In this document: positions 18,098 to 26,900 of the stretch, one piece after another | How the letters are laid out: each line of letters starts with the position of its first letter | Numbering within the stretch: the first letter of the stretch is position 1 | DNA from: an uncultured Clostridia bacterium | GTDB taxonomy: Bacteria > Bacillota > Clostridia > Oscillospirales > CAG-272 | DNA length: 53,473 nt | Direction of reading: 5' to 3' | NCBI GenBank assembly: GCA_947627475.1 | Contig: CANQWE010000006.1 | Coordinates: 1 to 53,473, forward strand | Position numbers and translations under genes: made by a program | Notes under the pieces: model-generated | The model's database searches: none | What the model was told of the DNA's origin: nothing | What the model saw: only the letters and a program-made list of their open reading frames with translations

Positions 18098-18300
18098 TGG
18101 CTCTGTCCCAGAATAGAATTATGGAAAGATAGGAGGGACCACCCCTCAGTCACCTAAAGGTGCAAGTACCCCGCTGTTTCACAAAGTGAAACACGAACTG
18201 GGGAGCCTTGCCTCCCTCTGTGGCTTTTCGAGGGCGAAAGGTCGTAGGGCAGACATGTAAAGAAGAGATATTACTATCAATGATTTGTTAGGACAGAGCC
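18098..18300. mobile_element. MITE-like element with terminal inverted repeats
   Basis: GGCTCTGTCC (18099-18108) and its perfect complement GGACAGAGCC (18291-18300) bound about 200 non-coding bases. TGAAAAT occurs immediately outside both ends (18091-18097 and 18301-18307), as for a 7-base target duplication. The interior carries several small hairpins, including CACCT-AAAGGTG and GTTTCAC-AAA-GTGAAAC. No transposase frame is present. Confidence 0.6.
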
Positions 18301-18337
18301 TGAAAATAAAAAGCCAGTCAATGGCATCGGGGTGTTT

Positions 18338-18919
18338 ATGAAACCTGGAAAAATTATTGGCAGAATTTTGCTTTTTATATTTATAGCGGGCGTTTTCGCA
18401 ATCCTTGGCCGGATTTTTATGATGGACGATAACGGGAGTCTGACAAAAATCACTCCTACGGAGTCTGCAAAGGAAGCGTTTGCTTCCCTTGGGAAAGAGG
18501 CTTTTGCCACCCATAAGTTTCGCGCGTCTATTGCGCCGGACGGATATTTTAGCGCCCATTCCATGGTTTATAACCGGTCTCAGAGAGAACTGCAGCTTAC
18601 CGCGCGGTATAATGAGAGTATCTACAAATATATGGATGTTGCGGACGGAAGGGACTTTTACTGGGAGCTGCGGGACGAGGAAGGAAATACTATTTCCAGG
18701 GGGACTGTGGCAGAGGAAGAGCAGAAGTATTTTTACCGGCACTTTCGCTTGGTTTTTTCTGATGTGACTGTGGAGGAAGGAGAGGCGCTGTATTTGTTCC
18801 TGTGCTGTGATGCGGTAGATTATCCCAAGGCGGAAACGATCGGTTTTCCGGTGCATCAGGCGGATCAGGAATGGAAAGCATATAAGCTGGACGGGGAAGA
18901 GCGTGCGGCACTGTCTTAA
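18338..18919 (+). CDS. hypothetical membrane-anchored protein
   Basis: 193 residues from the ATG at 18338; an in-frame GTG lies two codons upstream. One N-terminal helix (IIGRILLFIFIAGVFAILGRIF) anchors an extracellular domain of about 160 residues. That domain has a mostly beta pattern: HSMVYNRSQRELQLTARYN, then DFYWELRDEEGNTISRG, then FRLVFSDVTVEEGEALYLFL. It could be an immunoglobulin-like or lipoprotein-like fold. I do not recognise the family. It is isolated between a MITE-like element and a palindromic repeat, and its promoter may lie in or next to the MITE. Confidence 0.7.
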   Translation: MKPGKIIGRILLFIFIAGVFAILGRIFMMDDNGSLTKITPTESAKEAFASLGKEAFATHKFRASIAPDGYFSAHSMVYNRSQRELQLTARYNESIYKYMDVADGRDFYWELRDEEGNTISRGTVAEEEQKYFYRHFRLVFSDVTVEEGEALYLFLCCDAVDYPKAETIGFPVHQADQEWKAYKLDGEERAALS

Positions 18920-18968
18920 GATACAGGAAAGTAGCGCCTTGCCGCCGCCAAGGCGATTGTATTCGCAG

Positions 18969-19074
18969 GCAATCCCCACCGTCGCCTTTGGCGCTACCTC
19001 CCCTTGCCAGGGGAGGCCTAAAACAAATCCCCCTTTATGAAAGGGGGCTGGAAAGCGTTAGCGAGTCGGGGGAG
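18969..19074 (-). repeat. dispersed palindromic intergenic repeat, composite copy
   Basis: Carries ATCCCCACCGTCGCC-TTTGGCGCTACCTCCCC with a CCTCCCCTTGCCAGGGGAGG hairpin. A second module follows: CCCCCTTTATGAAAGGGGG with GCGTTAGCGAGTCGGGGGA. The two modules match those of 6251-6406 in reversed order and orientation. It lies between the hypothetical gene and the glycan-cluster terminator. Confidence 0.7.
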
Positions 19075-19135
19075 AGACTTTTATATTCTTTCTATCAATC
19101 GTTTGTTGTAACGAAACCTTTGTTTATTGGATTAA

Positions 19136-19165
19136 GAAAAGGCAGGCCATAGGCCTGCCTTTTTT
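19136..19165. terminator. bidirectional terminator between converging genes
   Basis: AAAAGGCAGGCC-ATA-GGCCTGCCTTTTTT. The perfect stem, flanked by A and T runs, serves the plus-strand hypothetical gene and the minus-strand glycan cluster, whose last stop codon it touches. Confidence 0.9.
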
Positions 19166-20777
19166 ATTCCCTTTCTGAGGGAATTTTTTTCGGAGAGCTT
19201 TCCTTCCAACGCTTTCGTTTTTCTCTATTGCATATACTAAAGATATCCCGCAGCTTCACATCGTATTGAATTACAGTCAGATAGTAGATGTAAGCCAAAA
19301 TCACAGACACATAAATTGAAGCATTGGGTCTGCGCAAAACATTTCCGGAAAATTGTGCGGAGCCCACAGCAAGAGCAAATGTAATGCCTACCATACCAGT
19401 TTCCAGGGTGATGAGCTTTTTGCCTCTGGTAAGAAGCCCTACTAAGATCAGCGCTGCAAAATATCCGATAAACAATATATAAATTGCAAACCCGATATAT
19501 CCACTATAATAGAAGACAGAGGGAAAATCGTTTTCCAAGTCGTAAATTGTCTCCATTTCGTGAAGCTCGCCCTCTTCGTCTTCCAGCGTATACTGTGCAA
19601 TCAGCGTACTGTACTCATATCCAAAACAGCGGGTAAGGAAATTGGAATCTTCCCAGGAAAGCTGGGCAAAGAAGCGTTTTTGCTGCCTCTGGGCAGTCAA
19701 TTCTGATACGGTTAGGGAATAATCATATTTTTCCAGTACCCGCTCGAATCCAAATTGCTCCACCATTGGATACAGGTAAAGGTCGTATACTTCCCGAATC
19801 AATAGCTTCATACGGTCGTCCAGGGCCTCATAACTTTCCTTATCCAGATCTTTGGGCAACTTAACTCCCAGAACGCCATTCTCATCCTCTTTTTCTGTCA
19901 CGTCAATCAAATGACTTACATAATCCTGCTTATATCCCATTGCTACAGAATGGTCTTCCCGGACGTTCTGCACAACAGAGGAGTTATAACAAACCAGACA
20001 CATTGCCGTTACACACAACAGCGTCACATAATAGAAGGGGCTTCTCTCCCCCTGGATAAACAGGAGGATCATTATAGCAGGAGCGATAATAAAAATAGCG
20101 AAATAATCTACCTTTGTACCGGTGAAAAACAAAATACCAAAGCAAACGATACAAGCCGTGTAGAAAAATCCTTTGTTTTTCTTTTTATAGACAAACAGGA
20201 GCAACAGGGGAATAACAAAAGTCAGAATAGCGCTTTGCGCGTTGTGAACCGTTGCCCATCCCATCAGCCCTTTCTGAGAGTCTACATATGTGTAGATCTG
20301 TGTACCGGTCATGTAGGAAAAAATGATGGAATGGATCATAATGACCATATTTACAAAAAAGGCACACTGCACTTTTTTAGGCACCAAATCACTTTTTTTA
20401 AAAAAGGTAATAAAGCTTAGTGCAAACAGGGGAAGCTGAATCGTGCGCAGTAAATTATTTAAATCAGAAAAGGGAGACTGATAACCGCCTTCTGACAAAA
20501 AGCAAGCCGCCACATGCAGAATCCAGTACAGTCCAATGACCCCACCGAACAAAATATAGATACGCTTTTTGTCAGAAATCAGAAAGCTGTAAAACAGAAT
20601 CCCCGCAAACATGAGAAACCGGAACGCGGTGGTATAAAGGGTGATTTCCCATACGGTGGCCCAATGAGAGATAATGTCCAGAACCGGCTGGACCAGCAAC
20701 AGAACGAAAACAAGTTCCGGTACAATATCCGTCAGTTTTCTTTTTGTTTTTGTAAAAGCAGAAACACTGGTATTCAT
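19164..20777 (-). CDS. O-antigen-ligase/polymerase-like membrane protein
   Basis: 537-residue polytopic protein with about ten hydrophobic helices. A large hydrophilic loop (about residues 275-420) lies between them, the layout of Wzy/WaaL/TuaE-type proteins. The segment HNAQSAILTFVIPLLLLF and the later FFTGTKVDYFAIFI fit the O-antigen ligase family of Firmicutes. It would polymerise or attach a lipid-linked surface glycan on the outer face. It is the last gene of a three-gene set (glycosyltransferase, wecB, this gene), 21 bases after wecB. The C-terminus is rich in Lys/Arg and faces the cytoplasm by the positive-inside rule. Confidence 0.8.
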   Translation of the reverse strand: MNTSVSAFTKTKRKLTDIVPELVFVLLLVQPVLDIISHWATVWEITLYTTAFRFLMFAGILFYSFLISDKKRIYILFGGVIGLYWILHVAACFLSEGGYQSPFSDLNNLLRTIQLPLFALSFITFFKKSDLVPKKVQCAFFVNMVIMIHSIIFSYMTGTQIYTYVDSQKGLMGWATVHNAQSAILTFVIPLLLLFVYKKKNKGFFYTACIVCFGILFFTGTKVDYFAIFIIAPAIMILLFIQGERSPFYYVTLLCVTAMCLVCYNSSVVQNVREDHSVAMGYKQDYVSHLIDVTEKEDENGVLGVKLPKDLDKESYEALDDRMKLLIREVYDLYLYPMVEQFGFERVLEKYDYSLTVSELTAQRQQKRFFAQLSWEDSNFLTRCFGYEYSTLIAQYTLEDEEGELHEMETIYDLENDFPSVFYYSGYIGFAIYILFIGYFAALILVGLLTRGKKLITLETGMVGITFALAVGSAQFSGNVLRRPNASIYVSVILAYIYYLTVIQYDVKLRDIFSICNREKRKRWKESSPKKIPSERE

Positions 20778-20798
20778 ATAACCTATTTACCTCAAAAT

Positions 20799-21902
20799 TT
20801 ATGGATTATATCGGCGGATGATCGCGTCCGCGATCCGAACAGAGGCCTGTCCGTCCCCATAGGGGTTTTCCGCTTTGCACATAGCATCGTATTGCGTCGG
20901 GTCACACAGGAGCGTGTCAATCATGCGGTAAATATCGTCTTCCTTTGTGCCTGCCAGGCGCAGTGTCCCTGCCTGTACTCCTTCCGGGCGCTCGGTAGTA
21001 TCCCGCAGAACGATCACCGGTTTATGCAGAGAAGGCGCTTCTTCCTGAATGCCGCCGCTGTCTGTGAGGATCATATAGGATCTGGCCAGCAGATTGTGAA
21101 ACTCTACCACTTCCAGAGGCTGAATCAGACGGACGCTGTCCATATTGCCGAACACCTCGTTTGCAGCATCCACCACCACCGGGTTCAGGTGTACCGGATA
21201 TACTACTTTTACATCCTGATACTTCTCACAAATTCTGCGGATTGCCCGGAACATGCCCCGCATGGGTTCACCTAAGTTTTCCCGGCGATGAGCGGTAAGA
21301 ACAATGAGTCTGCTGCCCTGGGCCCAGCGGATGATCTCATCTTCATAATCGGGACGAACAGTCAGCTGCAGGGCGTCGATGGCAGTGTTCCCGGTGACAA
21401 AAATTGTATCCGGGTCTTTGCCTTCGTCCAGCAGATGCTGACGACTTTGCTGAGTCGGTGCAAAGTTCATGTCCGCCACCAGGCTGATAAACTGCCGGTT
21501 GACTTCTTCCGGATAGGGAGAGTATTTATTGTAAGTGCGCAGTCCAGCCTCTACGTGACCTACGGGGATTTTGTGATAAAAGGCAGAAAGGGCTGCAGCA
21601 AACGCAGTCGTAGTATCCCCGTGAACCAGCACGATGTCCGGCGTTGTTTTTTCCAAAACCAATTCCATTTTTTGCAGAATCGCTTCTGTAATTCCTGCCA
21701 GAGTTTGTCCCGGCTTCATGATGTTCAGGTCATAGTCCGGATGAATATCAAAAGCGCGGAGTACCTGATCCAGCATCTGCCGATGCTGTCCGGTTACGCA
21801 GACAATGCTTTCGATCTCCTCCCGTCGCTCCAGTTCTTTAACCAGGGGCGCCATTTTGATCGTTTCCGGGCGGGTGCCGAAAACAGACAGAACCTTGATC
21901 AT
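20799..21902 (-). CDS. wecB: UDP-N-acetylglucosamine 2-epimerase (non-hydrolysing)
   Basis: 367 residues, the usual length for WecB/MnaA. It converts UDP-GlcNAc to UDP-ManNAc for surface polysaccharide or teichoic-type polymers. Motifs visible: FGTRPETIKMAPL at the N-terminus, VHGDTTTAFA near 96, HVEAGLRTYNKYSPYPEE near 115, TAHRRENLGEP near 204, and the UDP-binding DSGGIQEEAPSL near 281. The start has an AAAGGAT site. A hairpin lies in the 68-base gap to the upstream glycosyltransferase gene. Confidence 0.96.
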   Translation of the reverse strand: MIKVLSVFGTRPETIKMAPLVKELERREEIESIVCVTGQHRQMLDQVLRAFDIHPDYDLNIMKPGQTLAGITEAILQKMELVLEKTTPDIVLVHGDTTTAFAAALSAFYHKIPVGHVEAGLRTYNKYSPYPEEVNRQFISLVADMNFAPTQQSRQHLLDEGKDPDTIFVTGNTAIDALQLTVRPDYEDEIIRWAQGSRLIVLTAHRRENLGEPMRGMFRAIRRICEKYQDVKVVYPVHLNPVVVDAANEVFGNMDSVRLIQPLEVVEFHNLLARSYMILTDSGGIQEEAPSLHKPVIVLRDTTERPEGVQAGTLRLAGTKEDDIYRMIDTLLCDPTQYDAMCKAENPYGDGQASVRIADAIIRRYNP

Positions 21903-21933
21903 TTTTGAAATATCCTTTCTAATTGCTGCGGAC

Positions 21934-21967
21934 AGGAAAACGGCAGCTGTAAAGCTGCGCTTTTCCT
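21934..21967. terminator. hairpin between GT4 gene and wecB
   Basis: AGGAAAAC-G-GCAGCT-gtaa-AGCTGC-GC-TTTTCCT has a strong inner stem and T-rich arms. On the minus strand it may partially terminate or stabilise the transcript between the glycosyltransferase gene and wecB. Confidence 0.5.
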
Positions 21968-21970
21968 GAT

Positions 21971-23029
21971 TTAATTTTCGATCAAATCGGCAATGTTTTC
22001 TGTAATTTCCTCATTGTAGCCGGCCAGATCGTCCGGATGCTTTTCCACCTTTTTTGCCTGCACCAGTGCTTCTTCCAAATTTTCATACCCTACGAGCCCC
22101 TGGGTATACTTTTCCAAATTTTTGGTACAGTAAAGAGGCAGTCCCACCGCCATAGCTTCCATAATATTCAGCGGCTGTCCTTCATACCGGGAGGTGGAAA
22201 TAAACGCATCCATTTTTTGCATGTAACAGAAGGGATTGGACTGATTACCCAGCAGAAAAACTTTGCCCGTCAGGGAAAGGGATTGGATTTTTTCTTCCAG
22301 CATTTCCCGGTCCGGTCCGTCGCCGATAATGTACAGGCGCAAATCTTCTCTTTTCGCGTGCGCGCGGGCAAATATATCCAGCATAATGTCATATGCCTTT
22401 TGGTGGCACAGACGCCCCAGCCCCACTAAGTTGAAGCAGTTTGGATCTACTGTAAAATCCGCCGGCTCTTCCAACACCTTGCGGGAGATTTCCGCCGTGT
22501 CGATATAGTTTTGAATGGCGCGAAACTTTTTATCCCCCACGCCGGACATTTTTTGAAACGGTTGGATCAGTCCCTGGGAAACGCCGACAAATTCATCATA
22601 ATAGGCAAATTTTCCTTTGAAAAGACTCCAGAGCAGACGGTATTTCCACTCGTTTTGCAGCTTGATCTCCACATCATTGTGGATCCACATGACCCGCTTT
22701 TTGGCAGGAATTTTAATCGTCCCCACAGCACAGCTGTTCTGATAGGAATTAAAATCAATGGCTATATCATATTTCCCGCAGTCGCCAAAGTCCGGATGAA
22801 TCAGTCTCTTTGCCAGGTTAAAGGGAAGAAAGGAATAGGCTTTGGATACGGGACGCAGATATTTTACGTTCAATTTATCGGGAAATTCCACATTCCAAAA
22901 GGTGTTTTCTGCGAACAAATACAAGTCAACCGAAAAACGGTTGTAATCGATATTGCGCAGCAAGTTGATCAGAGATTTCTGGATCCCGCCCACGCTTAAA
23001 TCGTTTTGGAAGATGGCCACTCTTTTCAT
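21971..23029 (-). CDS. GT4-family glycosyltransferase
   Basis: 352 residues with two Rossmann-like halves (GT-B fold). The N-terminal FQNDLSVGGIQKSLINLL is the acceptor-side glycine loop. The C-terminal donor-binding half shows VGLGRLCHQKAYDIMLDIFARA near 215, then LYIIGDGPDREMLEEKI, VFLLGNQSNP, and STSRYEGQPLNIMEAMAVGLP with the EX7E-type acidic pair. It is cytoplasmic and likely adds a sugar to a lipid-linked glycan. It is the first gene of the wecB cluster and has a consensus promoter upstream. The donor sugar is unknown. Confidence 0.9.
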   Translation of the reverse strand: MKRVAIFQNDLSVGGIQKSLINLLRNIDYNRFSVDLYLFAENTFWNVEFPDKLNVKYLRPVSKAYSFLPFNLAKRLIHPDFGDCGKYDIAIDFNSYQNSCAVGTIKIPAKKRVMWIHNDVEIKLQNEWKYRLLWSLFKGKFAYYDEFVGVSQGLIQPFQKMSGVGDKKFRAIQNYIDTAEISRKVLEEPADFTVDPNCFNLVGLGRLCHQKAYDIMLDIFARAHAKREDLRLYIIGDGPDREMLEEKIQSLSLTGKVFLLGNQSNPFCYMQKMDAFISTSRYEGQPLNIMEAMAVGLPLYCTKNLEKYTQGLVGYENLEEALVQAKKVEKHPDDLAGYNEEITENIADLIEN

Positions 23030-23083
23030 AGGTTTTATACAATTCCTTTATTTTTTGAACGATTTGTATACAGTAATAAAATT

Positions 23084-23112
23084 ATTTTACCACATTAAAC
23101 AGAAATTGTCAA
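23084..23112 (-). promoter_or_regulatory. sigma-A promoter for the glycan cluster
   Basis: Minus strand: TTGACA (23107-23112), 17 bases, TAAAAT (23084-23089), about 55 bases before the glycosyltransferase start. Near consensus. Confidence 0.85.
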
Positions 23113-23248
23113 TTTACCTGGCGATTTTTCCTGTAATTACAGCTATGTTATGATACAATGAAATTTTTCAGATAAAAATCTCATGCAGGAGTTCCCCTAA
23201 AACGGGATAAGGCAAGACACGGGCGCAGCAGGAATTTTTGCAATTTAA

Positions 23249-23278
23249 AGCAGCAGGATCCAATCGAATCCTGCTGCT
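23249..23278 (-). terminator. terminator downstream of the ymxH-like gene
   Basis: Perfect 11-base stem AGCAGCAGGAT/ATCCTGCTGCT with an 8-base loop, immediately after the stop on the minus strand. The tail (TTAAATT) is only moderately T-rich. Confidence 0.65.
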
Positions 23279-23281
23279 GTG

Positions 23282-23575
23282 TTACCAAAACCATTTTTTC
23301 TTGGGTGGCGGAGGACAGTTGCAGCTGCATTCCGGCACGTGTGCGGGAACATCTACAAGAATTGCATCCTCTCCGATTTTTTGAATTTTATCCCAGGGGA
23401 TACGCAGATCATTGCTGCGCCCAAATCCAAAATGGCCGCCTTCCCCCGGAACGAATATCGCTGTGATACATCCGTTACATAAATCGATTTCGTAATTGCA
23501 GATATGTCCCAATTTTCTGCCGTCGCATACGCTGATCACAATTTTATTGCTCAGGCTGTTTGTATTGCAAGCCAT
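23282..23575 (-). CDS. YlmC/YmxH family PRC-barrel protein
   Basis: 97 residues. The N-terminal LSNKIVISVCDGRKLGHICNYE and the later IPWDKIQKIGEDAILVDVP match the YlmC/YmxH sporulation-associated PRC-barrel family of Firmicutes. The tail is unusual: a CSCNCPPPPKKKWFW run combining Cys, Pro and aromatic residues. A GGAGGAAA site precedes the ATG. It appears monocistronic, with a terminator after it and repeats before it. The exact role of the family in sporulation is unsettled. Confidence 0.85.
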   Translation of the reverse strand: MACNTNSLSNKIVISVCDGRKLGHICNYEIDLCNGCITAIFVPGEGGHFGFGRSNDLRIPWDKIQKIGEDAILVDVPAHVPECSCNCPPPPKKKWFW

Positions 23576-23721
23576 GGTTTCCTCCTGGATATAAAATATG
23601 CCTTTTACAGCAGTATATGCAGCCGGATTTGTCCGGTATTCCAGAGAAGAGACTAACAGAGAAGACTGCTGCCACAGATCAGGGGAAGAATGTCTCTCCC
23701 ACCGCTTTTTTCTGCGGCAAA

Positions 23722-23761
23722 ATCCCCCTCAGCGTTTCGATCACGAAACGCAACAGAGGGA
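23722..23761. repeat. nested palindrome in intergenic region
   Basis: CCCTC-A-GCGTTTCG-atca-CGAAACGC-aaca-GAGGG. The hairpin lies in the 367-base gap between ymxH and polC and is part of the dispersed palindromic family. The rest of this gap shows no gene. Confidence 0.6.
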
Positions 23762-23859
23762 TGCATACAAAGATTCAGCATTACATTTGTGGTTTGCGGG
23801 ATGATTTTCCATCGTCCTTTTAAGAGCTTACTGAGGAGTACCGGTAATTTTTACAAAGA

Positions 23860-23889
23860 AAATAAAAGCCCCCCTTGTCAGAGGGGGGC
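23860..23889 (-). terminator. terminator downstream of polC, made from a repeat module
   Basis: Minus strand: GCCCCCC-tctgacaa-GGGGGGC followed by TTTTATTTT. The flanking GCAGCATTGCTGACGG resembles the dispersed repeat modules, so a repeat copy seems to supply the terminator for the long pyrH-polC operon. Confidence 0.75.
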
Positions 23890-23942
23890 AGCATTGCTGA
23901 CGGTGGGAGATAAGGAGCGCCTCATCCGTAGTGACGGAACCG

Positions 23943-26900
23943 TCAGAAAAAGGATAGCTGGTTGGTCATAGACATACCTTTAAACACACCGTTGGCATCC
24001 AACACTTCTACCACCGTTTTGGAAAGCTTCGCCGCAATACGCAAATCCTCTACGGAAAAGATATCTTCTTCTTTCATAGCGCGCATAATGTTTTCTGCAG
24101 CGGTATCTCCCAGCCCGCCGATGGAGTTGAAGGGGAGGCGGATCCCCTCCTCCTGGGGCAGAAATTTTTTTGCGTGGGACTGCTTCAGGTCCACCGGAAG
24201 AAACCGGATCCCCCGAACCATGGCTTCGTTGACCAGCTGGAGGGCGCCAAAGGTTTCATTATCCTTTGCAGTAGCATCCTTCCCCATGGCGGCTATTTCG
24301 TCCATTTTTGCTTTCACTGCCTGCCTGCCGCCGCAGACCACACTGGCCTCAACGCCGCCGGGTGCGGCAGTAAAATAGGCCGCGTAAAATTCCTTGGGGT
24401 AATAGATTTTATACCAGCCCAGCCGCAGGGCATCGATTACATAAGCCGCCGCGTGGGCCTTAGGAAACATGTACTTGATTTTTTTACAGGAATCGATATA
24501 CCAGTCCGGTACGCCCGCTGCAACCATCGCTTCTTCATATTCCGGCTTCAGCCCCTTTCCCTTACGCACGTCCTCCATAATGGCAAAGGACATCGCTTTC
24601 TCCATATTGTGATTTTGGATCAGATATAGCATAATGTCGTCCCGACATCCGATCACGTCGGATATGGTGCAGGTCCCTGCATCGATGAGCATATCTGCGT
24701 TGCCCAGCCACACCCCGGTACCGTGGGTCAGTCCGGAGATCTGCAAAAGGTCGGAAAAGCTTTTGGGCTTTGCCTGGGTGAGCACGCCACGTACAAATTT
24801 GGTGTTCATTTCAGGAAGGCCCAGAGTCCCCGTTTCCACACCAAGCAATTCTTCTTTGGTTACGCCCAGGGGAGCAGGCGTTGTGAAGAGCTGGTAGAGC
24901 TTCGGATCGCTGAGATTGCAGTCCAGCACATTGGTATTTGTGTACTCTTCCAGCCGTTTATACTTGGTGGGAATATCGTGTCCCAGTATGTCCAGCTTCA
25001 GGATGGTATCGTGGAGATATTTAAACTCAAAGTGGGTGGTGATGGTGCCGGAGTTTGGGTCGTCTGCAGGGTGCTGCACCGGGCAGAAGTCGTAGATCTC
25101 GTACCCTTGGGGCACGATGATGATGCCCCCGGGGTGCTGTCCTGTAGTCCGCTTGACGCCCACACATCCGCTGATCAGCCGTTCCAGCTCCGCCCGACAA
25201 ACGGAAATCCCTTTCCCCTCCAGATATTTTGCCGCGTATCCGAAGGCGGTTTTTTCTGCCAGTGTACCGATGGTGCCGGCCCGGAAGGCATGTCCTTTTC
25301 CAAACAGCACCTCCGTGTATTTGTGAGCGTCTCCCTGTACGTCGCCGGAAAAGTTCAGGTCGATATCCGGCGTCTTATCTCCGTAGAAGCCCAGAAAGGT
25401 TTCGAAAGGGATGTTGTGTCCGTCCCGGATCATATCCGGCGCGCCGCAATTGGGGCAATCTTTGGTGGGCAAATCGAAGCCGGATTTGACAGATCCGTCC
25501 TCAATCCATTCGCTGTGCCTGCATACAGGACAGCGGTAGTGGGGCGGCAGAGGATTTACCTTGGTAATGCCGCCCATGGTGGCGGCAAAGGAGGATCCTA
25601 CAGAGCCTCTGGATCCCACCTGATACCCTTTGGATTCGCTGTTTTCCACTAGGCGGCGGGCGATGATGTACATGATGGCAAAGCCATTTTTAATGATAGA
25701 ATCCAGCTCCCGCTCCAGTCGGGACTGCACCTGGATGGGCAGCGGATCCCCGTACATGGATGCCGCCATTTCATAACATTTATTGGTGAGCTCTTCCTCA
25801 CTGCCTTCAATATGGGGCGGATAAGAACCTGCCGGAATGGGGTCTATTTTTTCCACCATGTCGGCGATCTTGTTGGTGTTGGTAACCACTACCTCGTAGG
25901 CCTTCTCTTCTCCCAGATAGGAGAATTCCTCCAGCATCTCCTCTGTTGTACGCATGTACAGATGGCTGACCTTGTCAGCATCTGCAAATTTCATACCGGT
26001 AAGCAGAATCCGGCGGTAAATCTCGTCCTCAGGATCGATGTAGTGGGCGTCGCAGGTAGCGCATACCGGCTTACCCAGCTTTTCGCCCAGCGCTACGATT
26101 TTTCGGTTTAGTTCACGCAGTTCTTCAACATCTGCAGCCTTTCCCGATTCGATCAGAAACATGTTGTTGGCGATAGGCTGGATTTCCAGATAATCATAAA
26201 AAGAAGCAATTTCCTCAATGGCCGCCTGGGGCTTGTTTTCCAGAATGGCCCGGAACAACTCCCCCGCCTCGCAGGCGGATCCGATGATCAGCCCCTCCCG
26301 CAGCTCCGTCAGGCGGGTTTTAGGTATACGGGGCGTGCGCCGGTAATAGGTCAAATAAGAGTCTGATATAAGCTTGTACAGGTTTTTCAGCCCTGTAAGG
26401 TTTTTTGCCAGAATGATCTGGTGATAGGTACGCAGCTTTAGAGGATCGGCATTTTCGCTCATGGCGTTGGTCATTTGCGTAAAGTCGGTGATGCCTTCAT
26501 CCTGCAGCTTATCGATCATTTTGAAGAAAATATACGCCAGCATCTCCGCATCATCCGATGCCCGGTGGTGATTGAAATCCCCCAGCTGAAAATATTCCGC
26601 CAGAGTGTCCAGACGGTGGCGTTTCAACTCGGGATTTACATATCTGGACATAGATACAGTATCCAGATATGGATTGTCAAAGGGAAGGCCGCATTCTTCC
26701 GCGGCACGGCGGATAAAGCTGGTATCAAATCCAGCATTATGGGCGATCAGCAGCCGGTCTCCCGTAAAGTCGAAGAAAGCACGTAGGGCCGCGTCCACCG
26801 GCGGCGCGTCTGCCACCATCTCATCGGTGATGCCGGTGAGCTGCGTGATATTTTCCGGAATGGGCACGCCGGGATTCACAAAGGTGTTGAAGGTGTCCAG

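Noticed and set aside
18098-19074. CRISPR array
   Set aside because: Repeats here and elsewhere are long palindromic modules, irregularly spaced, without uniform spacers or cas genes.
24723-25652. 309-codon plus-strand frame within polC
   Set aside because: Antisense to the conserved polymerase core; long only because of base composition.
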